Numbered from the stretch's first letter, positions 52,800 to 62,604 are shown. The stretch: DNA of 64,000 nt from Arthrobacter zhangbolii (GCF_022869865.1 NZ_CP094984.1:1178001-1242000); one strand, 5' to 3'. A program made the numbers and translations. Notes: generated from the letters alone by a model not told the origin.

Positions 52800-53258
52800 G
52801 GGGCCAGCATGCTGTCCAGGTGCAGATAACGTCGCCGGAACCCTCCCCGGGTGGAGCGCGCACCATTGCCGCTGCCATGGGGAGGAATGGTCCGGGACCG
52901 TGCGTTTGGTCCCCGGCGCTGTAGTACACTTGACGGAGCAGCTTGCTGTGCCATGTGGCCTGCGTGGATTGAAACCAACGGACTTGTTCTGTTCACTCCG
53001 CGGGCTGTCCGGGATCATTGTCCGGGGCAGCACCCATACGCACGGGAATCTGACTACGCGTATCCCAACTATCCCCGTCACGGGGGTGCATCTCCAACGG
53101 TCCGGCAATGCCGGCAGGGGAGGCACGCTGGAAGCCCTCACAGGAATTCGGCTGATGGATACCAGGAGCTCCGCCCGCCCGGGCGTACAGCTAAAACCGT
53201 CAATAGGCAGTAGGACCAGTGCGCCGTGCGCACGGCTGCTGCCGGAAGGAGTGACGAC
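52800..53258 (+). promoter_or_regulatory. rpsB upstream region with leader hairpin
   Basis: 459 bp without a supported gene. TACACT at 52925-52930 may be a -10 box. Just before the ribosome site is the hairpin GTGCGC-CGT-GCGCAC (53219-53233). A long leader before rpsB would fit feedback by S2, known in other bacteria; here it is inference. Confidence 0.4.
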
Positions 53259-54125
53259 ATGCCCGTCGTTACAATGCGCCAGCTGCTCGACAGCGGCGTC
53301 CACTTTGGTCACCAGACCCGCCGTTGGAACCCGAAGATGAAGCGTTTCATCTTCACCGAGCGCAACGGCATCTACATCATCGATCTGCAGCAGTCGCTGT
53401 CCTACATCGACCGTGCCTACGAGTTCGTCAAGGCCACCGTTGCCCACGGCGGAACCGTCCTGTTCGTCGGTACCAAGAAGCAGGCCCAGGAAGCCATCGC
53501 CGAGCAGGCCACCCGTGTTGGCCAGCCGTACGTCAACCAGCGCTGGCTCGGTGGCATGCTCACCAACTTCCAGACCGTTGCCAAGCGTATCCAGCGCATG
53601 AAGGAACTCGAAGAGATCAACTTCGAGGACGTTGCTTCCTCCGGCCACACCAAGAAGGAGCTCCTGCTCCTCAAGCGTGAACTGACCAAGCTGCAGAACA
53701 ACCTCGGTGGTATCCGCAACCTGACCAAGGCACCGTCCCTGCTCTGGGTTGTTGACACCCCGAAGGAACACCTGGCCATTGACGAGGCCAAGAAGCTGAA
53801 CATCCCCGTTGTTGCCATCCTGGACAGCAACTGCGATCCCGACGACGTCGACTTCCCGATCCCGGGCAACGACGACGCCATCCGCTCCGTAAACCTGCTG
53901 ACCCGCGTCATCGCCGATGCCGTTGCGGAAGGCCTGATGGTCCGCCACAACAAGTCCGGGAACACCGAAGCCGCGGCCGAGCCGCTGGCCGAGTGGGAGC
54001 GCGAACTGCTTGAAGGCGCTGCAGAGACACCCGCAGCCGAAGCCGCTGCAGAGGCCCCCGCCGCTGAAGCAACAGGAGTCGACGCCGTCGTAGACGCTCC
54101 GGCCGCCGAAGTAACTGAGAAGTAA
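53259..54125 (+). CDS. rpsB: 30S ribosomal protein S2
   Basis: 288 aa. [44 protein letters not shown] and the later [13 protein letters not shown] are S2 blocks. The last 40 residues are Ala/Glu-rich, a common actinobacterial extension. ATG 53259 follows GGAAGGAG; the upstream in-frame ATG 53226 is not used by relatives. Confidence 0.97.
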   Translation: MPVVTMRQLLDSGVHFGHQTRRWNPKMKRFIFTERNGIYIIDLQQSLSYIDRAYEFVKATVAHGGTVLFVGTKKQAQEAIAEQATRVGQPYVNQRWLGGMLTNFQTVAKRIQRMKELEEINFEDVASSGHTKKELLLLKRELTKLQNNLGGIRNLTKAPSLLWVVDTPKEHLAIDEAKKLNIPVVAILDSNCDPDDVDFPIPGNDDAIRSVNLLTRVIADAVAEGLMVRHNKSGNTEAAAEPLAEWERELLEGAAETPAAEAAAEAPAAEATGVDAVVDAPAAEVTEK

Positions 54126-54177
54126 AGAACGAATTCCTTGGTCCGGGTGATCTAACGCCGGGACCGGGTATCTGTTG

Positions 54178-54210
54178 GTGCGGCTGGCCGGGATTCCCGA
54201 CCAGCCGCAC
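54178..54210 (+). other. Hairpin between rpsB and tsf
   Basis: GTGCGGCTGG 54178-54187 pairs perfectly with CCAGCCGCAC 54201-54210; CGGGA/TCCCG inside extends it. No T-run follows, so partial termination or RNA processing that sets the S2:EF-Ts ratio is more likely than a full stop. Confidence 0.6.
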
Positions 54211-54255
54211 TGGCGGAACCGCACCAATACTTATAACGGGAGGACTGGAGTCCAA

Positions 54256-55095
54256 ATGGCGAACTACACCGCTGCTGATATCAAGGCACTGCGCGAGCGC
54301 ACCGGCGCCGGCATGATGGATGTAAAGAAAGCTCTGGACGAGGCCAACGGCGATGCCGACAAGGCCATGGAGCTCATCCGCATCAAGGGCCTGAAGGGCG
54401 CTACCAAGCGTGAAGGCCGTTCCACCGCTGAGGGCCTGGTTGCTGCCAAGGTCATCGACGGCACCGTTGGTGTCATGATCGAACTGAACTGCGAAACCGA
54501 CTTCGTTGCCAAGTCCGCCAAGTTCATCGAACTGGCTGACAAGGTGCTGGCCGCCGCTGTTGAGTCCGCTGCTGCCGACGCCGAAACCCTCCTTGCCTAC
54601 AACGTTGACGGCAAGCCGCTGTCCGAGGTTGTCGTCGAGGAAGGCGCCATCCTGGGCGAGAAGGTTGTTGTCCGCCGCGTGGCACGCATCGAAGGCAAGA
54701 CCGTTGATGCCTACCTGCACAAGACCTCCAAGGATCTTCCGGCACAGGTCGGCGTGCTGTTCGCCGTCGACGGCGAAGGCGCAGACGCTGCCACGGCCGC
54801 CCACGACGTCGCTGTGCACACCGCTGCCTACGCTCCGACCTACCTGACCCGTGACGAAGTTCCGGCAGAGACCGTCGAGAACGAACGCCGCATCGCCGAC
54901 GAGACCGCACGTGCGGAAGGCAAGCCCGAAGGCGCGCTGACCAAGATCGTTGAAGGCCGTCTGACCGGTTTCTTCAAGGAAATCGTCCTGCTGGACCAGC
55001 CGTTCGCCAAGGACGCCAAGAAGACCGTCGGCAAGGTGCTCGAAGAAGCCGGGGTTGCTCCCGTTGGATTCGCCCGTTTCCGTGTAGGCGCCTAA
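54256..55095 (+). CDS. tsf: Elongation factor Ts
   Basis: 279 aa nucleotide exchange factor for EF-Tu. ALRERTGAGMMDVKKAL, the TDFVAKS block (ELNCETDFVAKS) that contacts EF-Tu, and the C-terminal FFKEIVLLDQPF are diagnostic. GGGAGGACTGGAG precedes ATG 54256. Confidence 0.97.
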   Translation: MANYTAADIKALRERTGAGMMDVKKALDEANGDADKAMELIRIKGLKGATKREGRSTAEGLVAAKVIDGTVGVMIELNCETDFVAKSAKFIELADKVLAAAVESAAADAETLLAYNVDGKPLSEVVVEEGAILGEKVVVRRVARIEGKTVDAYLHKTSKDLPAQVGVLFAVDGEGADAATAAHDVAVHTAAYAPTYLTRDEVPAETVENERRIADETARAEGKPEGALTKIVEGRLTGFFKEIVLLDQPFAKDAKKTVGKVLEEAGVAPVGFARFRVGA

Positions 55096-55141
55096 TTCCT
55101 TAGGCCATAACGGTTCCGACGAAAACGTCATCATGACAGAG

Positions 55142-55172
55142 GGGGTGGTCACCACGGGTGACCACCCCTTTT
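55142..55172 (+). terminator. Intrinsic terminator after tsf
   Basis: Perfect 12-bp stem GGGGTGGTCACC 55142-55153 / 55157-55168, 3-nt loop, then TTTT. Confidence 0.95.
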
Positions 55173-55234
55173 GCCTGTCCAGAACAGCTAACTAGTCTTA
55201 AAAGCAGCATCAGCATCTATGCCCGGGAGGCACA

Positions 55235-55966
55235 ATGGCCCACGTATTGAAAGACACCGATTCCCCGCGACGACGCGTCCTGCTGAAACTTTCGGGCGAG
55301 GTGTTCGGCGGCGGGAAGCTCGGTGTTGATCCGGATACCGTGCGTGCCGTGGCCAAACAGATCGCGGCAACCGTCGGTGAAGTTGAAGTCGCCATTGTGG
55401 TGGGCGGAGGGAACTTCTTCCGCGGCGCGGAACTGTCCACCAGCGGCATGGACCGCTCCCGCGCGGATTACATGGGCATGCTCGGCACGGTTATGAACTG
55501 CCTCGCGCTGCAGGATTTCCTGGAGCAGGCCGGCGTCGAGACCCGGGTGCAGAGCGCCATCACCATGGGCCAGGTTGCTGAAGCGTACATTCCCCGGCGG
55601 GCCATCCGGCACCTGGAGAAGGGCCGTGTAGTGATCTTCGGTGCGGGCGCGGGCCTGCCCTACTTCTCCACCGATACGGTGGCCGCACAGCGTGCCCTGG
55701 AGGTCCACGCAGATGAGGTCCTGATGGCCAAGAGCGGCGTGGACGGTGTCTACACTGCGGACCCCAACAAGGACCCCAACGCGCGGCGCCTTGAGACCCT
55801 GACCTACGACGACGCCCTGCGCCAGGACATCCGCGTGATGGACCAGACGGCCATGACCATGTGCAAGGACAATGACCTGGACATGGTGGTCTTCGGCATG
55901 GAGGGCGAGGGTAACGTGACCCGCGCGATCCGTGGCGAGAAGATCGGCACCATCGTTTCCAACTAG
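55235..55966 (+). CDS. pyrH: UMP kinase
   Basis: 243 aa amino-acid-kinase-fold enzyme, UMP to [41 protein letters not shown] and [17 protein letters not shown] bind ATP and [16 protein letters not shown] is the next family block. GGGAGG precedes the ATG. Separated from tsf by a terminator, from frr by 291 bp with a long hairpin. Confidence 0.96.
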   Translation: MAHVLKDTDSPRRRVLLKLSGEVFGGGKLGVDPDTVRAVAKQIAATVGEVEVAIVVGGGNFFRGAELSTSGMDRSRADYMGMLGTVMNCLALQDFLEQAGVETRVQSAITMGQVAEAYIPRRAIRHLEKGRVVIFGAGAGLPYFSTDTVAAQRALEVHADEVLMAKSGVDGVYTADPNKDPNARRLETLTYDDALRQDIRVMDQTAMTMCKDNDLDMVVFGMEGEGNVTRAIRGEKIGTIVSN

Positions 55967-55978
55967 CTGTGAATGACG

Positions 55979-56071
55979 GCCCTGCGGCACCTGGAACGGC
56001 GGCAACGAAATTCCCTCGGCCGCAGGCGGCCTCCGGAATTTAAAGCCGCCTTCCTCCAGGTCCCGCAGGGC
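55979..56071. repeat. Long imperfect inverted repeat between pyrH and frr
   Basis: Outer arms 55979-55995 and 56055-56071 pair over 17 bp with one mismatch. Inside, GGCGG...AAATTCC pairs with GGAATTT...GCCGCC (to 56014 and from 56035). The tip GGCCGC-AG-GCGGCC (56018-56031) is another perfect stem. The whole 93-nt unit is one near-continuous hairpin with no T-run. Confidence 0.8.
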
Positions 56072-56257
56072 GGGAGAACCGCCCCGGCTGTTGGGACCTG
56101 CACCGTAGCGGGTGGATGCCGGGGCGCCGCACCTTGCCACCTGCGTGTTGTGGTCGCTGCGCTCGGTGCAGGGAACCCGCACCCTTGGCTTAGGATGATA
56201 TAAGAGCCCGGCCGCCAGGCAATATTGCCTGCGGACACTGTTTTATGAGGAGAGACC

Positions 56258-56815
56258 GTGATTGAAGACACCTTGAAAGAGGCCGCCGACAAAATGGACA
56301 AGGCGGTGGAAGTTGCTAAGGAAGACTTCTCCTCCGTCCGGACCGGCCGCGCCAACCCGGCACTCTTTTCCCGGGTGCTGGTGGACTACTACGGTTCCCC
56401 GACGCAGCTTCAGCAGCTGGCATCCTTTGCCACGCCGGATGCCCGCACCCTGCTGATCACTCCGTACGACGTAACCGCACTGCGTGCCATTGAGCGTGCG
56501 CTCAGCGACTCCGAGGTGGGTGCCAACCCGTCTAACGACGGCAAGGTCATCCGGGTCATCATGCCCGAACTTACCCAGGACCGCCGCAAGGAATACGTCA
56601 AGATTGTCCGCGGCAAGGCAGAGGACGCCAAGGTCTCCGTCCGGAACATCCGCCGCAAGGCAAAGGACGGGATTGACCGTCTGGTGAAGGACAGCGAAGT
56701 CGGCGAGGATGACGGTGCCCGCGCCGAAAAGGACCTTGATGCCCTGACCAAGGCACACACGGATTCCATCGACGAGCTCCTCAAGCGCAAGGAAGCCGAG
56801 CTTCTCGAGGTCTGA
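56258..56815 (+). CDS. frr: Ribosome recycling factor
   Basis: 185 aa; splits the post-termination ribosome with [51 protein letters not shown] and [10 protein letters not shown] are family blocks. GTG 56258 has GAGGAGAG upstream. A TATAAG box lies near 56199-56204. The stop overlaps the cdsA ATG. Confidence 0.97.
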   Translation: MIEDTLKEAADKMDKAVEVAKEDFSSVRTGRANPALFSRVLVDYYGSPTQLQQLASFATPDARTLLITPYDVTALRAIERALSDSEVGANPSNDGKVIRVIMPELTQDRRKEYVKIVRGKAEDAKVSVRNIRRKAKDGIDRLVKDSEVGEDDGARAEKDLDALTKAHTDSIDELLKRKEAELLEV

Positions 56816-57783
56816 TGAGTGACACCCAGCCTTCCACCCAGGCTGGCGGGTCACCGTCCGTCGAGACAGTTCCGGCAGCAAAGGCCCAGGATATGAGCGC
56901 ACCGGAGTCCAGCCAGGCCGGCGGACGCCGCGCCCGCAACCGGAGCGGTAAGGATGCCAAACCGGCCAAAGTGTCACGGGCCGGACGCAACCTGCCCGCT
57001 GCCATCGCCGTCGGCGTTATTCTCCTGGGATCTCTGCTTGTAGGCCTGCTGTTCCTGCCGTTCGCCATCGTGGTGATAGCGGTGGCCTTCGCCGCCGTCG
57101 GCGTCTGGGAAGTCAGCCGGGCCCTGGAGGTGCGGGGCATGAAGGTGCCCCTGGTGCCCGTACTCGTCGGATCCGTGGGCCTGCCTTTCGCCGCCTACTT
57201 CGGCGGTACGGAGGCGCTGGCCTTTGCCACGGTTGCCACGGCAGTGGCGATTCTGCTCTGGCGCAGCATTGATACCGCTGCCGAAGCGATCCAGAGCATC
57301 CTCGCCGGCATCTTCGTGGTGCTCTGGGTTCCCTTCCTGCTCAGCTTCGCCCTGCTGCTGCTGCGCGAGCCGGACGGGCAGATCCGGGTGGCCGTGCTGC
57401 TTCTGCTGGTGGTAGCCAATGACACCTTCGGTTACCTGGTGGGTGCCTTCTTCGGAAAGCATCCCATGGCCCCGAAGATCAGCCCGAAGAAATCCTGGGA
57501 GGGATTCGCCGGGTCGGCGGCCGGCGCTGCCATTGTCGGAGTGGGGGCAGCGGTGCTGTTCCTGGACCAGCCCTGGTGGTTCGGCGTGGCACTGGCGGTC
57601 GCAACCGTGGCCGCGGCAACGGCGGGGGACTTCTCCGAATCCATGGTTAAACGTGAACTCGGCGTCAAGGACATGTCCAACCTCCTGCCCGGACACGGCG
57701 GGGTGATGGACCGCCTGGACTCGGTGGTCTTCGCCTCCCCGGTGGTCTTCCTTCTTTCGGTGCTGCTGTCGGCGGTGTCCTGA
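56815..57783 (+). CDS. cdsA: Phosphatidate cytidylyltransferase
   Basis: Membrane enzyme of 322 aa making CDP-diacylglycerol. The signature is in the C-terminal third: SPKKSWEGFAGS, then KRELGVKDMSNLLPGHGGVM and DRLDS. A polar N-terminal extension of about 55 residues precedes the membrane segments. TGATGA overlap with frr. It supplies CDP-DAG for enzymes such as the phosphatidyltransferase at 47.8 kb. Confidence 0.95.
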   Translation: MSDTQPSTQAGGSPSVETVPAAKAQDMSAPESSQAGGRRARNRSGKDAKPAKVSRAGRNLPAAIAVGVILLGSLLVGLLFLPFAIVVIAVAFAAVGVWEVSRALEVRGMKVPLVPVLVGSVGLPFAAYFGGTEALAFATVATAVAILLWRSIDTAAEAIQSILAGIFVVLWVPFLLSFALLLLREPDGQIRVAVLLLLVVANDTFGYLVGAFFGKHPMAPKISPKKSWEGFAGSAAGAAIVGVGAAVLFLDQPWWFGVALAVATVAAATAGDFSESMVKRELGVKDMSNLLPGHGGVMDRLDSVVFASPVVFLLSVLLSAVS

Positions 57784-58017
57784 CGGGATTCCCCGCTGGT
57801 ACCGACCGGCGGCCGCCGCCCGGCCATTGGCAGCCGCTGCGGAAACGCAGTAAGCGTAACGGTCCGGCAACAACCGGTGCGCCTGAACCCGGCCCCGACG
57901 GCGGCGTCGTAAGATGTTTCAGAGTTTTTCAGGCGTTGGACGCGGAGTGTCCGGTGCCAACACGGCCTCCAGCGGCAATAGCTCCCGAGGCAATAACCAC
58001 AGAGGAACAGTACATTC

Positions 58018-58596
58018 ATGGACGATGAGCGGCAGGCCAGTGCCCCTTTCGAGCGCGTGGGACGACGGGACTACGGCTACAACATCCGCCAGGTCGATGA
58101 GTTCCTGACCAAGGCACGGAACTACTACAACTCGGAATCCAGGACCGCGAAGCCCGTCACCAGTGCGGATGTCCGGTCCATGGCCTTCGACCCGGCCAAG
58201 GGCGGCTACGAACCGCAGGCAGTGGACGCGGCCCTGGACCGCCTCGAGGACGTTTTCGCCCAGCGGGAGCGCGACGAGATGATCACCGAACGCGGTGAGG
58301 AAGCGTGGCTGCTGCAGATCGGCCGCATGTCAGCCGTGCTGCGGGCAAGGCTGCACCGGAAGCCGGGGGAGCGGTTCCGCCGTCCGGTCAAGAAGCGTGT
58401 CCCCAGTTACAACGTTAAGGACGTGGACGCGCTCTGCAACGAACTTCTCGGTTACTTCGAGCATGACCGTCCGCTGAGTGTCGATGTGGTGCGCCGCGCC
58501 GTGTTCCGCGAGGCACGGGGTGCCGACGGTTATGAAGAGACCCAGGTGGATGCCTTCCTGGACCGCGTTGTCGAGCTGATGGCGTCCATAGACTAA
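58018..58596 (+). CDS. DivIVA domain-containing protein
   Basis: 192 aa with two DivIVA-like modules: GYNIRQVDEFLTKARNYY near the start and SYNVKDVDALCNELLGYF in the middle, plus GYEPQAVDAALDRLEDVFAQRE and GYEETQVDAFLDRVVELM. Short relative of Wag31/DivIVA that likely localises at curved membrane. The long coiled coil of Wag31 is absent. Its TAA overlaps the stop of the convergent symporter. Confidence 0.85.
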   Translation: MDDERQASAPFERVGRRDYGYNIRQVDEFLTKARNYYNSESRTAKPVTSADVRSMAFDPAKGGYEPQAVDAALDRLEDVFAQRERDEMITERGEEAWLLQIGRMSAVLRARLHRKPGERFRRPVKKRVPSYNVKDVDALCNELLGYFEHDRPLSVDVVRRAVFREARGADGYEETQVDAFLDRVVELMASID

Positions 58597-60128
58597 CGGT
58601 TGTCCTCGGTGGGGGACCCGGCGCCGGGACGGGGCCGCTCAAGGGGCTCCGGTGTATGCAGTCGGGCCAGGAATTTCGCCGCTCCGCCGGGCAGGGCGCC
58701 GGACGTCAGCTTGGACACGATCACGGTGACGGCAAAGGCAGCCGGCACCGTCCAGGCGGCAGGCTGCTCTATCCACGCCGGAATCGAGGCCCCCATCCGG
58801 GGTAGGACGGCACCTGCCACCATTGCGCCGCCGCACAGCAGGGCACCGGTGAACATCCCCGCCCCGGCCCCGGCAGCGGTCAGCGGCCGCCACCAGATGC
58901 CCAGCACCAGCAGGGGGCACAGTGTGGAGGCCGTGAAGGCAAAAACCATGCCAATGCTTCCGGCCAGGGCCGATGACTCGGTCAGCAGGGCAATGACCAG
59001 CGGGACCACGGCGGCCAGGACGGCAGAGAGCCGGAAGCCGCGCACGCTGCCGCGGAAAAACTCCTGGCTGATGACCCCCGCCAGCGAAACCGTCAGCCCG
59101 CTGCTCGTGGAGAGGAACGCTGCGAAGGCCCCGGCAGTCACCAGGGCAGCCAGCAAATCACCGGAGGCGCCGTCGAACACGCGCCCGGGAAGCAGCAGCA
59201 CCGTGGCATCCGTGTTTCCGTCGGCTGCCAGGTCCGGTGCATAAATCCGGCCCAGAACCCCGTATGTGATGGGGAAAATGTAAAACAGGGACAGCAGGCC
59301 GAGCACAATCAGTGTGGTCCGCCGGGCCGAGGCGCCGTCCGGATTCGTGTAGAACCGCACCAGCACATGGGGCAGGCCCAAGGTGCCGCAGAGCAGGGCA
59401 ATGCTGAGGGAGATGTTGCGGTAGAGCGGTGCATGGGTCTGCGGATCCAGGGCTTCGGCCAGGAGCTGCGCTCCGCCCGGACCGGGCGGACCGTCACCGG
59501 CCAGGCGGAAAAGGATGAACAGCACGGGAACGCCGATGGCCACCAGTTTCAGCCAGTATTGGAACGCCTGCACAAACGTAATGGACCGCATCCCGCCGGT
59601 CACCACGCTGACGCAGACGACGCCGGTTACCACCAGGCAGCCGATCCAGGCCGGCAGGCCGGTGGTGATGCGCATGGTCAAAGCGGCACCGTGCATCTGG
59701 GGGACGATGTACAGCCAGCCGACGGCGATCACCAGGAGGCTGGTGAGCCGCCGGACAGGAAGGGACTCGAGCCGGGCATGGGCAAAGTCCGGTACGGTGT
59801 AGGCGCCCGAACGCCGCAGCGGTGCGGCCACAAACAGCAGCAGCATCAGATAGCCGCCGGTATAGCCGATCGGGAACCAGAGGGCATCCACACCGGAGGC
59901 AACGATGAGCCCGGCCACGCCGAGGAAACTTGCGGCAGAAAGGTATTCCCCGCCGATAGCCGAGGCATTCCACCACGGCTTAACCGTGCGTGAGGCGACG
60001 TAGAAGTCGCTGGTGGTCCGGGAAATACGCAGGCCGTAGAACCCGATCAGCAGGGTGGCGGCAGCCACGAAAGCCAGGGCGGCATAACCGATGCCCGGAC
60101 TCATGCCGGGGTCCAAAGAAAGATCCAC
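58593..60128 (-). CDS. Sodium/solute symporter family protein (ActP/MctC-like)
   Basis: Membrane carrier of 511 aa with about 13 segments. SRTTSDFYVASRTV, AIGGEYLSAASFLGVAGLI, GGMRSITFVQAFQYWLKL and GTLGLPHVLVRFYTNPDGASARR match acetate/monocarboxylate SSS carriers (ActP, MctC). Last gene of an operon with the LytS/LytTR system. GTG 60128 lies 8 nt after the small gene's stop; ATG 60104 is the alternative. Confidence 0.88.
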   Translation of the reverse strand: MDLSLDPGMSPGIGYAALAFVAAATLLIGFYGLRISRTTSDFYVASRTVKPWWNASAIGGEYLSAASFLGVAGLIVASGVDALWFPIGYTGGYLMLLLFVAAPLRRSGAYTVPDFAHARLESLPVRRLTSLLVIAVGWLYIVPQMHGAALTMRITTGLPAWIGCLVVTGVVCVSVVTGGMRSITFVQAFQYWLKLVAIGVPVLFILFRLAGDGPPGPGGAQLLAEALDPQTHAPLYRNISLSIALLCGTLGLPHVLVRFYTNPDGASARRTTLIVLGLLSLFYIFPITYGVLGRIYAPDLAADGNTDATVLLLPGRVFDGASGDLLAALVTAGAFAAFLSTSSGLTVSLAGVISQEFFRGSVRGFRLSAVLAAVVPLVIALLTESSALAGSIGMVFAFTASTLCPLLVLGIWWRPLTAAGAGAGMFTGALLCGGAMVAGAVLPRMGASIPAWIEQPAAWTVPAAFAVTVIVSKLTSGALPGGAAKFLARLHTPEPLERPRPGAGSPTEDNR

Positions 60129-60136
60129 GCCGGCGC

Positions 60137-60526
60137 CTACCGTCCGTCCACCAGATCGCGGTACCGGTTCTCGTTGCGCTGGGCACTGAGGACGTAGAGC
60201 ATCCCGCAGCCGATCACCAGCGGGTACACCCCCACACCCAGAAGGATCCACGGTGCAGGAACCCCGAACATGCTCAGGTCTGCAATCACGGGAAGGAAGG
60301 CCAGCAGTACCGGGACGCTGAGCAGGATCAGGAGAAACCCGCCGCCGACCACCAGTGCCAGCCGGAGCTGGCTGCGGATCAGGGAGCCGATCACGAGCTC
60401 TCCAACCTCGGACTGTTCATCCAGCTCCCGGGACACCGGGAACGGGGCTGCTCCGCCGGAGATGCCGGTGGCAGTCACCCGGACGCGGCGCGGTGCCGGC
60501 GCTGCGGGGGTCTCGCCGTTCTTCAT
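60137..60526 (-). CDS. Small two-segment membrane protein paired with the symporter
   Basis: 129 aa with two membrane segments (LRLALVVGGGFLLILLSVPV and PWILLGVGVYPLVIGCGML), placed like the DUF485 partner of ActP but not clearly of that family. ATGA overlap with the response-regulator gene. Probably a subunit or assembly partner of the symporter. Confidence 0.7.
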   Translation of the reverse strand: MKNGETPAAPAPRRVRVTATGISGGAAPFPVSRELDEQSEVGELVIGSLIRSQLRLALVVGGGFLLILLSVPVLLAFLPVIADLSMFGVPAPWILLGVGVYPLVIGCGMLYVLSAQRNENRYRDLVDGR

Positions 60527-61263
60527 GATGTGGGCCGGACGCGTCCGGCCTCCAGCGTGTTGCGGACAGCGGGCAGGTGGCGCCGGCTGACCGGCAGATC
60601 AACGTCGCCCAGGCGCACGCTGGCCCGGCCTGCGGTCAGCCGCACCTGGCGCAGATGGTTCCTGGCCACCAGATAGGACCGGTGGATGCGCACGAAACCT
60701 GCCTCCGCCCACTGCTCTTCCAGGTCCGCCAGCGGCACCCGGATGAGGTAGGAGGCCTCGGCGGTGTGCAGCCGGGCGTAGTCACCCTGCGCCTGAACGT
60801 AGCGGATGTCCGCGCGGGGAATGATTTTCGTTGTCGCGCCCTGCACCACGGTGACGACGTCGGCGTCCGGGGCATCGCTCTCGGCACCTAACTCGCAGAT
60901 CCGGCGCACCGACTCCGAGAGGCGCTCCGGACGCACCGGTTTGAGCAGATAGTCCAAGGCGGCAAGGTCGAAGGCGCGCAGCGCCTGGTCCTCGTCCGCG
61001 GTCACGAACACCACGGCCGGCGGACGTTCCCGGCGCGCCAGGGCCTTGGCGATGTCCAGGCCGGAGAGCGCAGGCATGTGGATGTCCAGGAACACGGCGT
61101 CGACGTCGCGTGACTCGATCTCCTGCAGGGCCTGGGCTCCGCTGCCGGCCCGGTGCACGGTACCGATCCGTGCGTCCAGGCCGAGCAGGTAGGCAAGTTC
61201 CTCAACGGCGGGCGCTTCGTCGTCGGCCACCACAACGGTCAGGGGGCGGGCAGGTTTACGCAT
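60523..61263 (-). CDS. LytTR-family response regulator
   Basis: 246 aa. Receiver domain with D14-D15, phospho-acceptor D60 in VFLDIHMP and K108 in LDYLLKPV. DNA-binding LytTR domain from about 138: IRYVQAQGDYARLH, VRIHRSYLVARNHLRQV. It should activate the adjacent symporter operon and possibly the divergent one. Lies 10 nt after the sensor kinase gene. Confidence 0.94.
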   Translation of the reverse strand: MRKPARPLTVVVADDEAPAVEELAYLLGLDARIGTVHRAGSGAQALQEIESRDVDAVFLDIHMPALSGLDIAKALARRERPPAVVFVTADEDQALRAFDLAALDYLLKPVRPERLSESVRRICELGAESDAPDADVVTVVQGATTKIIPRADIRYVQAQGDYARLHTAEASYLIRVPLADLEEQWAEAGFVRIHRSYLVARNHLRQVRLTAGRASVRLGDVDLPVSRRHLPAVRNTLEAGRVRPTS

Positions 61264-61273
61264 GTGAGACAGA

Positions 61274-62485
61274 TTACGCGTTTGTTGGCCGGTTCTCCGG
61301 CTGCGACTTGGGCACCCGCATGGTGATCAGGGTTCCGGCACCCGGCGCGGTGTCGATCACCAGACCGTGCGAGTCCCCGTACACCTGGCGCAGCCGCACG
61401 TCCACGTTGCGCAGTCCCACGTGGTCGCCCTCGGCATGTCCGGCCAGAACAGACCGGAGATAACCGGGGTCCATGCCAACACCGTTGTCCTCGATGGTGA
61501 TCACCGCTTCGGCCCCGGCATCCACGGCGGCAATGGTGATCCGGCCCTGTCCGTCCTTTGCCTCCAGGCCGTGGCGGACGGAATTTTCCACCAGCGGCTG
61601 CAGGGATAGGAACGGGATAACGGTCGGCAGCACTTCGGGGGCAATCTGCAGGCTGACCTTCAGCCGTTCCCCGAAACGGGCCCGCTCCAGCAGCAGGTAC
61701 CGGTCCACCGACTGCAGTTCCTCGGCGATGGTGGTGAAGTTGCCGTGCCGGCGGAAGGAGTAACGGGTGAAGTCGGCAAACTCGACCACCAGCTCCCGGG
61801 CACGTGCCGGATCGGTGTTGATGTAGGAAGCAATCGCGTTCAGCGAGTTGTAAATAAAATGCGGACTGATCTGGGCCCGCAGCGCCCGGACCTCGGCCTC
61901 CATCAGCTGGGCGCGGGAGGTGTCCAGCTCCGCCAGCTCCACCTGGGTGGCAAGCCATCCGGCCACTTCGTTTGCGGCACGGACCAGACCGGCCCGCACC
62001 GTCGGCGCGAAAACGGCCACGGTGCCCACCGTCTGCCCGTTGACCGGGAGCGGGGCCACCAGCAGTTCCCGTCCGGAGTGCTCCAGCCCCAGCGCCCGGA
62101 GCGCAGCGCCGCGGAACACCCGGGTGCGGCCGGACTCCAGGACCAGTGCCGCCGCGGACTGCAGCCTCTCCCGCCGTACGGCCGTGTCCGGCACGGTGCC
62201 CTCCCAGGCGAGCACCGTGGAGGCATCGGTGATCACCAGGGTGTCGCAGTCCAGCAGGTCGCGCAGGTGCCGGCTGGCCTTGCGCGCCCCGGCCGGCGTC
62301 AGGCCGGCGCGCAGGTGCGCCGAGGCCAGGGACGCGGTATGCAGCGTGGCATAGGTGGCCCGTTCGGCGTCGGAACCCAGATCCCGCTGCGAGCGGGTCA
62401 GCCGGAAGCCGAGCGCGCCCACCACCGCGATGGTCAGGACCGCAATGGCGCAGACCAGGGCAATATCAACGGCGGGACTGAGCAT
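61274..62485 (-). CDS. LytS-type sensor histidine kinase
   Basis: 403 aa. One membrane segment (about 5-27), a GAF-like sensor region (about 45-170), then the His_kinase domain with phospho-acceptor H209 in QISPHFIYNSLNAIAS and an ATPase domain with PLVENSVRHGLE and IEDNGVGMDP. It lacks the 5TM-LYT domain, so it probably senses a cytoplasmic signal. First gene of the four-gene minus operon. Confidence 0.94.
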   Translation of the reverse strand: MLSPAVDIALVCAIAVLTIAVVGALGFRLTRSQRDLGSDAERATYATLHTASLASAHLRAGLTPAGARKASRHLRDLLDCDTLVITDASTVLAWEGTVPDTAVRRERLQSAAALVLESGRTRVFRGAALRALGLEHSGRELLVAPLPVNGQTVGTVAVFAPTVRAGLVRAANEVAGWLATQVELAELDTSRAQLMEAEVRALRAQISPHFIYNSLNAIASYINTDPARARELVVEFADFTRYSFRRHGNFTTIAEELQSVDRYLLLERARFGERLKVSLQIAPEVLPTVIPFLSLQPLVENSVRHGLEAKDGQGRITIAAVDAGAEAVITIEDNGVGMDPGYLRSVLAGHAEGDHVGLRNVDVRLRQVYGDSHGLVIDTAPGAGTLITMRVPKSQPENRPTNA

Positions 62486-62491
62486 GGCACC

Positions 62492-62497
62492 ACCCTA
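62492..62497 (-). promoter_or_regulatory. -10 box (TAGGGT) of the sensor kinase operon, leaderless
   Basis: On the minus strand TAGGGT stands 6 nt before ATG 62485. Confidence 0.5.
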
Positions 62498-62604
62498 GCC
62501 TCACACCGGAGCGGGAACCGGCGGGGATGCCGTTCACCGCACGGAACTGACCGTTCACCGACGCTGCGGGGCGTCGGGCGGACACGGCCGCCGGGGTGTA
62601 GGAA

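Noticed and set aside
55973-56203. Small plus-strand frame of 76 codons between pyrH and frr
   Set aside because: It is formed by the inverted repeat, has no ribosome site, and its product is a palindromic translation without domain features.
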